Assembly (NCBI GenBank): GCA_013112545.1
Contig: JABFGJ010000006.1
Coordinates: forward strand, 1 to 64,000
Source of the DNA: Bacteroidota bacterium
Lineage (GTDB): Bacteria; Bacteroidota; Bacteroidia; Flavobacteriales_E; Vicingaceae
Direction of reading: 5' to 3'
DNA length: 64,000 bases
Below, in pieces: positions 55,963 to 64,000 of the stretch. The number at the start of each line of letters is the position of its first letter. Position 1 is the stretch's first letter. The position numbers and the translations under genes are program-made. The notes under the pieces are model-generated. The model made no database searches. It saw only the letters and a list, made by a program, of their open reading frames with translations, and was not told where the DNA came from.

Positions 55963-56913
55963 ATGTTTAATACAGATCTCATACATTTACTTCAGAGCTT
56001 CGATTATCCATGGCTACACAGCTTTATGTTATTCGTCTCTGCACTAGGAATTATTCCTGTTGTTCTTGCTTTTGTTTTAGGAATCACCTTTGCTTTCGAT
56101 TTTAGAAAAGGGATTGTTTTAATCAATATCATTACTTGGACTTCCTTAGTAACAGTTATCCTAAAAGAAAGCATCAATTATCCACGACCAGCCGATGTAG
56201 ATCTAAGTATCAGAAATGAATTTAAAGAACAAGCACCAATAGACTTAAAAGACAAGCAACCCGTAGCGTTTTTTGGTTTATTTTCTGATGAGCTGTTAAA
56301 CGTCACACAACATGATGATTTTGAGCGCTATGGATTCCCATCGGGTCATACATCAATTCAAGTTGCATTGTGGTTGAGCATTATGTTCTTGTTCAGAAAA
56401 AGATGGTATAATGCTATAGGAATTAGCATCATTGTTTTAACAATGCTATCTCGAATGTACTTAGGATTTCATTATTTAGGTGACATTGTTGGTGGTTTAG
56501 CCATAGGTGTTATTGTCAGTTTATTGCTGTTGAGATACATTAAAGATTCAAAATTTTATACTAAACGCACGCACAATTATAAGAGCTTAAGCTTTTTGGC
56601 CTTTCCCCTAGTGCTTTTGCTTTTTCCAGGTGTGTTTAATCCAAAAATTGTTGGAGGAATTATTGGAATAAATTTAGCAGCTTTACTTCAAATCTTAATC
56701 ATGAATGTTCCAGTAAACAATGGTTATGGGTTTCAACGAGCCTTAACTGCGCTTATTGGTATTATAATCTATTTAATCGGTTATTACCTTCCTATGATTT
56801 TTGGAATCCCTATAAAAGGATATTTGGGAGTTTTAATTATGGCTGTGCTAAGTTTCGCTTGCTTTTTTGGGGCACTTGCTTTTTGCCGAAAAGTAAATTT
56901 AATTCGGAGTTAA
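55963..56913 (+). CDS. PAP2-family membrane phosphatase
   Basis: A 316-aa membrane protein with the three PAP2 motifs: KESINYPRP (K-x6-RP), YGFPSGHTS and SRMYLGFHYLGD. About eight helices. Such enzymes dephosphorylate lipid phosphates such as undecaprenyl pyrophosphate or phosphatidate. It lies 4 nt after mqnP and may be co-transcribed. A C-terminal extension with four extra helices relative to short PAP2 proteins is present. Confidence 0.87.
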   Translation: MFNTDLIHLLQSFDYPWLHSFMLFVSALGIIPVVLAFVLGITFAFDFRKGIVLINIITWTSLVTVILKESINYPRPADVDLSIRNEFKEQAPIDLKDKQPVAFFGLFSDELLNVTQHDDFERYGFPSGHTSIQVALWLSIMFLFRKRWYNAIGISIIVLTMLSRMYLGFHYLGDIVGGLAIGVIVSLLLLRYIKDSKFYTKRTHNYKSLSFLAFPLVLLLFPGVFNPKIVGGIIGINLAALLQILIMNVPVNNGYGFQRALTALIGIIIYLIGYYLPMIFGIPIKGYLGVLIMAVLSFACFFGALAFCRKVNLIRS

Positions 56914-57081
56914 ACCGAATATTCGAAAGTGTATCATTGTTTTTATTTCAAGAGGTTCTGCTTTTTACAGAAAAAAACACAATTCATTTTACACGATTAT
57001 TATTTCCTTTTATTCAATAATATTAGAGCAATATTTATTATCTTACACTATTAATAAACTCAATCAAAAGCTCCTAATTTC

Positions 57082-59013
57082 ATGATAAAGTATATAATTT
57101 CATTTTACGTTATTTTATTCTTTCTCCCTGTATATTGTGAAAATACGGATACTAATTTTCCCAAGGATGTTCATTTAGATAAACTGTTTCAAGATAAAGG
57201 AAAGGCAAACTTTAAAATCAATGAATTAATCGAAATCATTGAAGGTAAGGATAAAAAATATGAGCTTAAAGAATATTTTGATCAAGGAACTGAGTTTGAA
57301 AAATTATTATTTACTGTTAAGAAATTACAAGAATCAGTAGATAAGTTTCAAGCCATTCAATTGTTGTATTACGCACTTGAGTTTAAGCTATATCGAAGTG
57401 AGCAGGAGAAACACTACATCTCCTTTATGATCTCTAGGCTTTTTTCCTATATCAAATATCCAAAATTGGCTAATAATTATTTAGATGATTCCATTCCTCA
57501 ATTTTTAAATCAAATTGAAAATCCTGAAATAAAGTATAAATTGTATAGCCAATATGCTAATCTTTTAAATAAAAACGACAGTATAGAAAAAGCAGCAGTG
57601 GCTTATGTACAAGTTTTAAAACTTGCCAAAATCATCAAGGATAGTGTTCAGATTTTAAAATCACAAAACAATTATGGATTTATTAGCCAAAGAAATAAAA
57701 ATTTAGACACAGCCATTCGTTATTACAGATTAAACCAAGACAAGCGATTTAAAAATATTGACCCAACAATTTATGCTTTTTCTTTTGGAAATTTTGGATC
57801 ATTGTGTTATGATATAAAACAATACGACTCGGCTATTTATTATGTTCAAAAAGAACTAGACTTACTCAATCAAATTCCTTCCATTGAAGGAATTGAAAAT
57901 TCCTATTTGATATTAGGGAAATCGTATATCGCGTTGAACAAAATTGATTCAGCTAAAAAATACCTCAAGCTAACAATACAATCTTCTTTAATCGGAAAGT
58001 CAATCAAAACAAATGAAATAGCTACTAAGCTGCTAATTGAAACGATATCAAAAGACAATAATAACGTAGAGCTAAAAAATTTCATAACAGACTACTTCAT
58101 CCTAAACGATAGTATTAAGAATTCCATTTATTTAGAATCGAAAGAGTATGAAATTAAGTTGAATCATTTTTTAAAACTGATAGAAGAATCAAAAAATACG
58201 AAACAGAATTTTGAGGATTTGAATGAATACAACACCATGTTGCGCTACACGATTATCACTTTAGCTATACTCCTCTTATTCATCGTTATGATTGCCATAG
58301 AGCGATCTAATTCAAGAAAAAAGATGGCTCTATCAAATGAGCGGTTGAATTTCAGAAATAAACAATTGGAAGACCTCATTGCTCAAGTATCTGAAACCAA
58401 TGAAAAAAATTCCATCTTATTAAAAGAACTGCATCACCGAGTAAAAAACAATTTACAAGTAATTTCTAGCTTGTTTAACTTACAGGTAAATTCTCCGAAC
58501 ATTAATGCTCAAACCTATAGTACATTGCGCGATGCTCAAAGCAGAGTTCATTCTATTTCTTTGGTGCACAAAAAAATGTATCAAAATGAACAAGTGGATC
58601 ATCTAGACTTTAAAAAATACCTCACAACCCTTGCAAAAGATATTCAGGATTTTCATTCCAATGAATTGGATTTTGAAATTATAGCTGAAGAACTCTTTTT
58701 AAATATAAATGTAGCGGTACCACTTGGGCTTATTTTTAATGAATTGTTTACCAACTCTAACAAGCATGCAAAACAGAATGAGCTTTTAAAAATAAAGATC
58801 GAACTAGAAAAGGTGGGTGATCGGTATCGATTTATTTATACAGACAATGGTGTTGGAGTCCGTTTAAAAGACATGGAGCAGTTTGATGACAACTCTATTG
58901 GCTTAACCCTAATTTCGCTCTTATCGCAGCAATTAAATGCTAAAATCGAATACAAAGAGGCAAATCAGCCAGAATATGGTTTTTGGTTTAGCATAGAAAG
59001 CAGTTTTACTTAA
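57082..59013 (+). CDS. TPR-containing sensor histidine kinase
   Basis: A 643-aa protein with signal peptide (ISFYVILFFLPVYC), about 300 residues of TPR-like repeats in the periplasm, one membrane helix at about 388-410 (YTIITLAILLLFIVMIAI), a coiled coil, and a HisKA_2/HWE-type kinase. Its motifs are KELHHRVKNNLQVISSLFNLQ (phospho-His region), NELFTNSNKHA, and DNGVGV. The periplasmic TPR probably binds a peptide or partner protein. No response regulator is adjacent. It is flanked on both sides by spacers. Confidence 0.85.
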   Translation: MIKYIISFYVILFFLPVYCENTDTNFPKDVHLDKLFQDKGKANFKINELIEIIEGKDKKYELKEYFDQGTEFEKLLFTVKKLQESVDKFQAIQLLYYALEFKLYRSEQEKHYISFMISRLFSYIKYPKLANNYLDDSIPQFLNQIENPEIKYKLYSQYANLLNKNDSIEKAAVAYVQVLKLAKIIKDSVQILKSQNNYGFISQRNKNLDTAIRYYRLNQDKRFKNIDPTIYAFSFGNFGSLCYDIKQYDSAIYYVQKELDLLNQIPSIEGIENSYLILGKSYIALNKIDSAKKYLKLTIQSSLIGKSIKTNEIATKLLIETISKDNNNVELKNFITDYFILNDSIKNSIYLESKEYEIKLNHFLKLIEESKNTKQNFEDLNEYNTMLRYTIITLAILLLFIVMIAIERSNSRKKMALSNERLNFRNKQLEDLIAQVSETNEKNSILLKELHHRVKNNLQVISSLFNLQVNSPNINAQTYSTLRDAQSRVHSISLVHKKMYQNEQVDHLDFKKYLTTLAKDIQDFHSNELDFEIIAEELFLNINVAVPLGLIFNELFTNSNKHAKQNELLKIKIELEKVGDRYRFIYTDNGVGVRLKDMEQFDDNSIGLTLISLLSQQLNAKIEYKEANQPEYGFWFSIESSFT

Positions 59014-59115
59014 AATCGATTTCCAATACAGAATTTGGGCAACCTTAAAAGCAATAAAGTTTAACCTCTTTTTAACTTCTTACAATCACTTATATCATAG
59101 GTTTATATAAAGTCT

Positions 59116-59925
59116 ATGGCTATCTTTGGAAAAAGCCGAAACGTGAGCAAAAGCAATAAAGCATTTAAATCCTTGAATGAATTTTTCTTCCTAGTTGGAG
59201 ATATAGGTCGTTTTGCTGCCCGTTTTTTTAAAGAGGGTTTTAAAGCCCCTTTTGAATGGAGAGAAATAATGCGGCAGTCAGTCGAAATTGGATATCATTC
59301 ATTATCTCTGGTTGGAATTACTGCCTTTATTATGGGCTTAGTATTAACCATACAATCGAGGCCAACCTTGGTAGAATTTGGTGCGGAGTCTTGGTTACCT
59401 GCCATGGTTTCTGTCTCCATAGTCCGCGAAATAGGCCCTGTGATTACCGCCTTAATTTTTGCAGGTAAAATTGGTTCTCGAATTGGAGCTGAATTGGGAT
59501 CGATGAAAGCAACAGAGCAAATTGATGCCATGGAAGTTTCGGGAACCAACCCTTTCAAATACTTGGTGACCACTCGAATTTTATCCACGACCTTAATGTT
59601 GCCATTGCTCGTGATTTTTGCAGATGTAATTGCACTTTACGGAGCCTATTTGGGTGTGAATATCAAAGGAATAGTAAGTCCTCATTTGTTTTTTAGCCAA
59701 GTGATTGACGCTTTAGAATACAGCGACTTAATACCATACATTATCAAAACTTTCTTTTTCGGTTTTACCATAGGTTTAATTGGCTGTTACATGGGTTACC
59801 ACTCTAAAAAAGGAACAGAAGGTGTTGGAAAATCAGCAAACTCCTCGGTGGTCATAGCTTCATTAATGGTGTTTATTTTAGACTTATTAGCCGTTCAAAT
59901 AACAGATCTTTTCTATGAGATATAA
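59116..59925 (+). CDS. mlaE: MlaE-type ABC permease
   Basis: A 269-aa permease with about five helices: SRPTLVEFGAESWLPAMVSVS and IGPVITALIFAGKIGSRIGAELGSM, the MlaE/YrbE block, and EQIDAME. It moves phospholipids between the inner and outer membranes with mlaF and mlaD downstream. The C-terminus overlaps mlaF by 11 nt. Confidence 0.92.
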   Translation: MAIFGKSRNVSKSNKAFKSLNEFFFLVGDIGRFAARFFKEGFKAPFEWREIMRQSVEIGYHSLSLVGITAFIMGLVLTIQSRPTLVEFGAESWLPAMVSVSIVREIGPVITALIFAGKIGSRIGAELGSMKATEQIDAMEVSGTNPFKYLVTTRILSTTLMLPLLVIFADVIALYGAYLGVNIKGIVSPHLFFSQVIDALEYSDLIPYIIKTFFFGFTIGLIGCYMGYHSKKGTEGVGKSANSSVVIASLMVFILDLLAVQITDLFYEI

Positions 59926-60673
59926 AGAGGAAATAGAAGAGCGAGAAAATGTGATTGAAATTCACAATCTTCGAAAATCATTTGGGAACAATCATGTTAT
60001 AAATGGTTTTACATTAAATGTAAAAGAGCAAGAAAATATTGCAGTTCTCGGTCAGTCTGGAAGTGGTAAATCTGTACTTATAAAGTGTGTTATTGGTTTA
60101 ATCAAAGCAGATTCTGGCAGTATTAAAGTTTTGGGAAAAGACCTGTTGAACCTAGAACAAGCGGAATTGGATAAAATGAGAAGAGATATTGGCTTCTTGT
60201 TTCAAAACAACGCCTTGTATGACTCCATGACAGTTAGAGAAAATCTCGAATTTCCATTGAGAAGGTTGCGTTTAGGTAAATCTAAAGTAGAAACCGATAA
60301 AATGGTGAGCGAAGCCCTAGAAGATGTGGGTTTACTTCGAGCAATCGACTTAATGCCTTCAGAATTATCTGGCGGAATGAAAAAACGCATCAGCATTGCA
60401 AGAATGCTAATTATAAGGCCAAAAATTATATTATACGATGAGCCAACAACAGGTTTAGATCCGATTACTTCTAAAGAGATTATTCTACTCATGAATAAAG
60501 TTCACGAAAAATATAAAACAGCCTCCATTATTATTTCCCACGACTTAAATTGCATCAAGCTAACTGCTCATCAAGTTGTAATTTTAAAAGATGGAATTAA
60601 TTATAAAAAAGGCAGTTACGATGAATTAAAGAACTCAAGCGACCCTTGGATTAATGCTTTTTTTAATACCTAA
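59915..60673 (+). CDS. mlaF: MlaF-type ABC ATPase
   Basis: A 252-aa ATPase: Walker A GQSGSGKSV, Q-loop FLFQNNAL, signature LSGGMKKR, Walker B IILYDEPTTGLDP and H-loop ISHDL. It energises MlaE. It overlaps mlaE by 11 nt and precedes mlaD by 5 nt, so the three form one operon. MlaB and MlaC genes are not present here, as is usual in Bacteroidota. Confidence 0.93.
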   Translation: MRYKEEIEERENVIEIHNLRKSFGNNHVINGFTLNVKEQENIAVLGQSGSGKSVLIKCVIGLIKADSGSIKVLGKDLLNLEQAELDKMRRDIGFLFQNNALYDSMTVRENLEFPLRRLRLGKSKVETDKMVSEALEDVGLLRAIDLMPSELSGGMKKRISIARMLIIRPKIILYDEPTTGLDPITSKEIILLMNKVHEKYKTASIIISHDLNCIKLTAHQVVILKDGINYKKGSYDELKNSSDPWINAFFNT

Positions 60674-60678
60674 TACTT

Positions 60679-61638
60679 ATGAAAGAAACGAAAAACAATA
60701 TAAAACTTGGAATTTTTATCACAATAGGTACAGTCTTGTTTATTCTCGCGCTCTACTATTTGGGATCTAAGCAAAACCTTTTTGGAAGCACTTTTGAAAT
60801 TAAAGCCACTTTTAACAATGTGAATGGTTTGCGAAAAGGAAACAATGTTCGCTTTTCAGGAATAGATGCAGGAACTGTTAAAGATATTATCATTGTGAAT
60901 GATACAACAATTGAAGTGTTGATGATTTTAGATGAAAGCATACAACCTTTTATTAAAACTGATGCTGTAGCTACCTTAGGAAATGATGGTCTGATGGGAA
61001 GTAAATTGATAAACATTAGCCCTGGAAATCCTTCTAGCCAAGCCATACAAGAAGGTGAAACCTTAGTTTCTATCAACGAGTTAGATGCAGACGAGATGTT
61101 GCGACGTTTAGAGCAAACCAACCGTAATATTTCCACCATAACTGAAAGTTTTGTCAGCATTGCTCAAAAAATAGATGTTGGAGATGGAGCGATAGGAATG
61201 TTATTGAATGATAGCAACCTTTCGAAAGACATTAGCATGACCATGCAAAACATCAGAATACTCAGTAATGAGACGGCAAAACTAAGCCAGACACTTGGGA
61301 GTAGCTTTGATAAACTAGAAAGCAATGACAATACACTTGGGATATTATTAAATGATACTGCCATGGCTAGCGACATCCAATATGCAGTAAAAGAATTGCG
61401 CATTTTTAGTAGTAATTCAGAACAAATAACAGCAGAGTTAAAAGAAATCGTCGATAAAATTCAATCTGGTGATGGAACAGTTGGCACTTTACTTTCTGAT
61501 TCATTGTCTAATGAAAGCATGAAACAGACATTAATCAATTTACAAGATGGCTCTAAAGCATTTTATGAAAACATGGAAGCACTAAAAAGCAATTTTCTAT
61601 TTCGCCGGTATTTTAAAAATCAGGAAAAGAAAAAGTAG
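60679..61638 (+). CDS. mlaD: MlaD-type MCE protein
   Basis: A 319-aa substrate-binding MCE protein: N-terminal membrane anchor (LGIFITIGTVLFILALYYL), MCE domain (ATFNNVNGLRKGNNVRFSGI), then a long helical tail. The tail has three copies of a 49-residue repeat whose core reads GxxGxLLNDS-like: near residues 167, 216 and 264 (IGMLLNDS, LGILLNDT, VGTLLSDS). The repeat may form the hydrophobic tunnel of the hexamer. It ends just before a decayed region. Confidence 0.9.
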   Translation: MKETKNNIKLGIFITIGTVLFILALYYLGSKQNLFGSTFEIKATFNNVNGLRKGNNVRFSGIDAGTVKDIIIVNDTTIEVLMILDESIQPFIKTDAVATLGNDGLMGSKLINISPGNPSSQAIQEGETLVSINELDADEMLRRLEQTNRNISTITESFVSIAQKIDVGDGAIGMLLNDSNLSKDISMTMQNIRILSNETAKLSQTLGSSFDKLESNDNTLGILLNDTAMASDIQYAVKELRIFSSNSEQITAELKEIVDKIQSGDGTVGTLLSDSLSNESMKQTLINLQDGSKAFYENMEALKSNFLFRRYFKNQEKKK

Positions 61639-61862
61639 TTGCTAAGGCCGAAATTTTTGATGACGTTTATAAAAGTTGAGAGAATGGAGCTATTGCCATT
61701 TACTTTAATGTTTTTAAAGCATTAAACCTTCAAGATGAATTTAAACTTTTAGCTAAAATGATCTATTGGGAAGAAAATTGCAAGACTTAGAACTACTATA
61801 GATTATGGTAAAAGCTGCAAGTAAATATGATATATCTGTTTATGCAGATTGGGATTTTATAA
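61639..61862. other. Decayed sequence upstream of the HipA remnant
   Basis: Fragments are broken by stops in all frames. A piece at about 61835-61860 reads like HipA (ASKYDISVYADW-type), suggesting the start of the same pseudogene in other frames. I cannot assign the first 150 nt. Confidence 0.4.
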
Positions 61863-62251
61863 GTTGAAGTTATTGAAAATGGTGCTCAAGTTGAAGAAAA
61901 CCTAAACCAATTATGGAAGCGCATAGTTTTTCACATTGCAATTTCAAATACAGACGACCATCTTCGAAATCATGGATTTATTTTAAAGCCCGAAGGCTGA
62001 GTTTTATCTCCTGCATACGATATTAATCCTTCTATAGAAAGAACTGGTTTATCATTAAACATAGACTCGAATAACAATGAACTAGATTTTGAATTGGCTA
62101 GAAGTGTTGGCCCCTACTTCAGATAAATAATTCCAAAATGGATTTCATACTAAAAGAAGTTATCAGCGCAGTAAAACATGGGATTAGAAGCTAAAAAATA
62201 GGAATTTCTCGCTCTGAAATTTTATTAATGAAAGGAGCATTTCGGGTTTAA
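61863..62251 (+). pseudogene. Remnant of a HipA-like kinase gene
   Basis: One frame from 61863 reads the HipA C-terminal kinase domain: WKRIVFHIAISNTDDHLRNH, then after an in-frame TGA near 61998 VLSPAYDINPSIERTGLSL and DFELARSVGPYFR, with further stops and a frameshift before a final KGAFRV. These blocks (NTDDHLRNHGF, SPAYDINP) are diagnostic of HipA. At least four stops and one frameshift make it non-functional. There is no HipB in front. It lies between the Mla operon and the Usp gene. Confidence 0.85.
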
Positions 62252-62352
62252 CATTTTTTTTCCTCAATTTCCGTCACTCATAGCATAAACCTTATGCTGA
62301 TAATTCAATGTATAACATGACTATTATCATATGAATTCACCTGCTTACCTTC

Positions 62353-62360
62353 TACCTTTG
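62353..62360 (+). promoter_or_regulatory. -7 element of the usp promoter
   Basis: TACCTTTG matches TAnnTTTG exactly, 67 nt before the ATG at 62427. The -33 position reads TATG, an imperfect TTTG. Confidence 0.5.
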
Positions 62361-62426
62361 TATAAAGCCTAACGAATAATCGATAGGCCTGAAAAGGGTT
62401 CTAAAAATTGATTTAAAAAAAAGCAG

Positions 62427-63251
62427 ATGAAAAATATTCTAATTCCGACCGATTTCTCTCAGAATGCAAAAAAGGCAACTGATTACGCACTTTCACTTTT
62501 TAATGAGCAGGACATTACCATTACTCTTTTGAATGTATTTTACATTCCTTATGCCTCTGCAGATGTAGTTTATTCTTATAGCGATATCGCCAATGAAAAT
62601 GTCACGCAGCTTTTTAAACATGAATTAGAGCGAATAAATAAAAAGTTTCCCGACTTGAAAGCTAAAATAAAAACGAGTTTTCATGCTGGTGATGTAATCA
62701 ACGTAGTATGTTCTATAGAAAAAAAGGAAAAAATCGACCTTATAGTTATGGGAACTCAAGGTGCAAGTGGCTTAGCAGAAGTATTTATGGGAAGCAGAAC
62801 TACTGCCATGATAAAAAACGTAAAAACACCAGTATTAGCTGTTCCTGAACAAGCTCAGTATAAACCAGCCAAGCGAATCTTGTTTGCAGCTGGGGAAAAA
62901 CTGATTGGTCAAAAAGTGAACATAGCTGTGCTAAAGGAAATTGCCAATAGAAATCAATCTAAGATTGAAGCTTTATATGTTTCTGATTGCGATGAAAATA
63001 AAGAGAGCATTATACAATCAATTGATGGTGAACTCAATTTAAATTTTGGAGAGATACCATGTGATTTAATAGTAAAAGATGGCCTGAATGTAGAAAAGGA
63101 AATTCAAAAATATGCCGAACAACACCCCATAGATTTGATGGCAATGATAACAAGTAGAGGTAGTATATTTCACGAAAGTGTGACTAAGTTAGTAGCCATG
63201 CACACCAAGCTACCATTACTTGTAATGCATACAAACACTAAAACAGATTAA
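62427..63251 (+). CDS. Universal stress protein, tandem Usp domains
   Basis: A 274-aa cytoplasmic protein of two Usp folds. The first (1-145) has the ATP-binding pattern MGTQGASGLAEVFMGSRTTAMI and PVLAVPEQA. The second (150-274) is more degenerate (DLMAMITSRGSIFHESVTKL) but keeps the fold. Such tandem proteins answer starvation and oxygen stress. It is followed after 1 nt by a TerB-like gene. Confidence 0.9.
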   Translation: MKNILIPTDFSQNAKKATDYALSLFNEQDITITLLNVFYIPYASADVVYSYSDIANENVTQLFKHELERINKKFPDLKAKIKTSFHAGDVINVVCSIEKKEKIDLIVMGTQGASGLAEVFMGSRTTAMIKNVKTPVLAVPEQAQYKPAKRILFAAGEKLIGQKVNIAVLKEIANRNQSKIEALYVSDCDENKESIIQSIDGELNLNFGEIPCDLIVKDGLNVEKEIQKYAEQHPIDLMAMITSRGSIFHESVTKLVAMHTKLPLLVMHTNTKTD

Positions 63252-63252
63252 G

Positions 63253-63627
63253 ATGAACTCAGTAGAACGATTATATTACGCCTTAGGCGAGTTAGCCTAT
63301 GCAGTAGCTAAAGCAGATGGACAAATAAATTTTGAAGAGCGAAATAAGCTTCACGACATCGTAGTCAAAGGAGCGAAGTGCCATAATTATGAATTCAATG
63401 TTTCAGAAATCATTTTCCACATTTTGCAAAAGGAAAATATTTTTAATGTTGAAGACTCTTACCGTTCTGCAATGCGAGAAATAAAAGCAAATAGCAAGTA
63501 CTTAACGGACGATATGAAAGCTGAGTTTGTAGCCGTATTAGATAAAGTAGCCCGAGCATTCAACTCCATCACCAAAGAAGAAAGGGAACTAATTGAACGT
63601 TTCAGGAAAGATATAGATGAGATATAG
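63253..63627 (+). CDS. TerB-like protein
   Basis: A 124-aa protein of helices with acidic surface: ELAYAVAKADGQINFEERNKL (the TerB/DjlA N-terminal metal-binding helix pair), then a second pair around VLDKVARAFNSITKEERELIERF. The second pair repeats the pattern of the first, as in TerB. It starts 1 nt after the usp stop; co-transcription is likely. No other ter genes are present, so tellurite resistance is not implied. Confidence 0.8.
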   Translation: MNSVERLYYALGELAYAVAKADGQINFEERNKLHDIVVKGAKCHNYEFNVSEIIFHILQKENIFNVEDSYRSAMREIKANSKYLTDDMKAEFVAVLDKVARAFNSITKEERELIERFRKDIDEI

Positions 63628-63640
63628 TGAAGATTAGTTT

Positions 63641-64000
63641 TTAATGACTTAACACCTCCCATATTTTAACCATGGCCAAGGTGTCTAATTTGCAATAAGC
63701 CAATAGATCTTTTCGAATGGGGTTTATTTGGTTATCTTCTATTGTTCCTTCGGCCAGTGCTTTAAGGTAATTGCTTGCATCTCCCCCATTGTTAATTTTC
63801 AAAGATTGATAATTTAAATCTGGATCATTGGCGCACAAAGCTGGCAACACTTTCTTAATAGAAGCTGAACCTTGCATTGCAGGGACATAATACCATGAAC
63901 TTCTGAATGGAATTATCAAATCTACTAACCGAACAGATATCGCATTTAATTGCTTGGCGTATTCAGGAAAATCTTCTGCCAATTGATTAATCTTTCCTCT
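63641..64000 (-). CDS. DUF2779-domain protein, 3' part
   Basis: The frame is open to the window edge at 64000 on the minus strand. The visible 120 residues include a ferredoxin-nuclease-like DUF2779 C-terminal block: FRSSWYYVPAMQGSASIKKVLP, LNYQSLKINNGGDASNYL and IRKDLLAYCKLDTLAMVKIWEVL. The family has an RNase-H-like exonuclease fold, and LAYCKLDTLAM contains its late acidic residue. The 5' part is outside the window. Confidence 0.85.
   Translation of the reverse strand, partial: RGKINQLAEDFPEYAKQLNAISVRLVDLIIPFRSSWYYVPAMQGSASIKKVLPALCANDPDLNYQSLKINNGGDASNYLKALAEGTIEDNQINPIRKDLLAYCKLDTLAMVKIWEVLSH

Overview
The window is AT-rich chromosomal DNA from a member of the Bacteroidota, most likely the Flavobacteriia/Cytophagia side. 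The evidence is a T9SS C-terminal sorting domain (27431-28414), several -7 elements of the Bacteroidota form TAnnTTTG, and many starts without a Shine-Dalgarno. It also carries a fused E1 alpha/beta 2-oxoacid dehydrogenase, an RNase Y - 6S RNA - zapA block, and futalosine-pathway menaquinone genes (ubiD family, mqnB, mqnD, mqnP). No rRNA, tRNA or CRISPR array was found.

Layout. 1-3225 is an accessory stretch: the 3' end of an IS1182-like transposase, a DUF6364/PIN toxin-antitoxin pair, and a two-gene unit (CrtA-like protein plus an unknown protein). Imperfect palindromes separate the units, giving a gene-cassette look. 3230-16773 is mostly housekeeping: Omp85-type barrel, UbiD decarboxylase and alaS on the minus strand, then divergent M23 peptidase, MerR and GT2. 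A minus-strand run mqnB-mqnD-hldD-membrane protein and pepD follow. 16787-18836 is a small odd locus: a 31-aa lipoprotein start, a 145-aa protein and a secreted carboxypeptidase-regulatory-domain protein. 18985-21374 carries rny, the 6S RNA, zapA and a coiled-coil gene. 21516-36045 holds an M23 peptidase, CoA transferase, ppa, an ABC-F protein, a T9SS cargo protein, typA, and an operon of hydrolase, GT-C protein, quinone reductase and FAS1 lipoprotein.

36155-38928 is again accessory in character: an orphan HigA-like antitoxin, an MBL hydrolase, then about 1.5 kb without genes. That gap holds five 17-bp hairpins of identical 6-5-6 geometry and four tandem modular repeat units of about 180-230 bp. 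38929-42745 is TPM-TPM-lemA and htpG. 43043-47169 has a pterin dehydratase, a GT-C protein, a pseudouridine synthase and an overlapping AAA ATPase/RloB pair that resembles abortive-infection modules. This pair is the best defence candidate in the window.

47190-61638 is core metabolism and envelope: E1 fusion, a small Cys protein, LTA-synthase-like sulfatase, lipid kinase, GT-C protein, lpdA, mqnP, PAP2, a TPR histidine kinase and an Mla-type ABC transporter (E-F-D). 61639-62251 contains a decayed HipA-like gene. The window ends with a tandem Usp, a TerB-like protein and the 3' part of a DUF2779 gene.

Envelope building (four GT-C/polytopic glycan-type proteins, LTA-synthase-like enzyme, lipid kinase, PAP2, Mla, hldD, M23 peptidases, Omp85) and menaquinone synthesis are the two themes that tie distant genes together.
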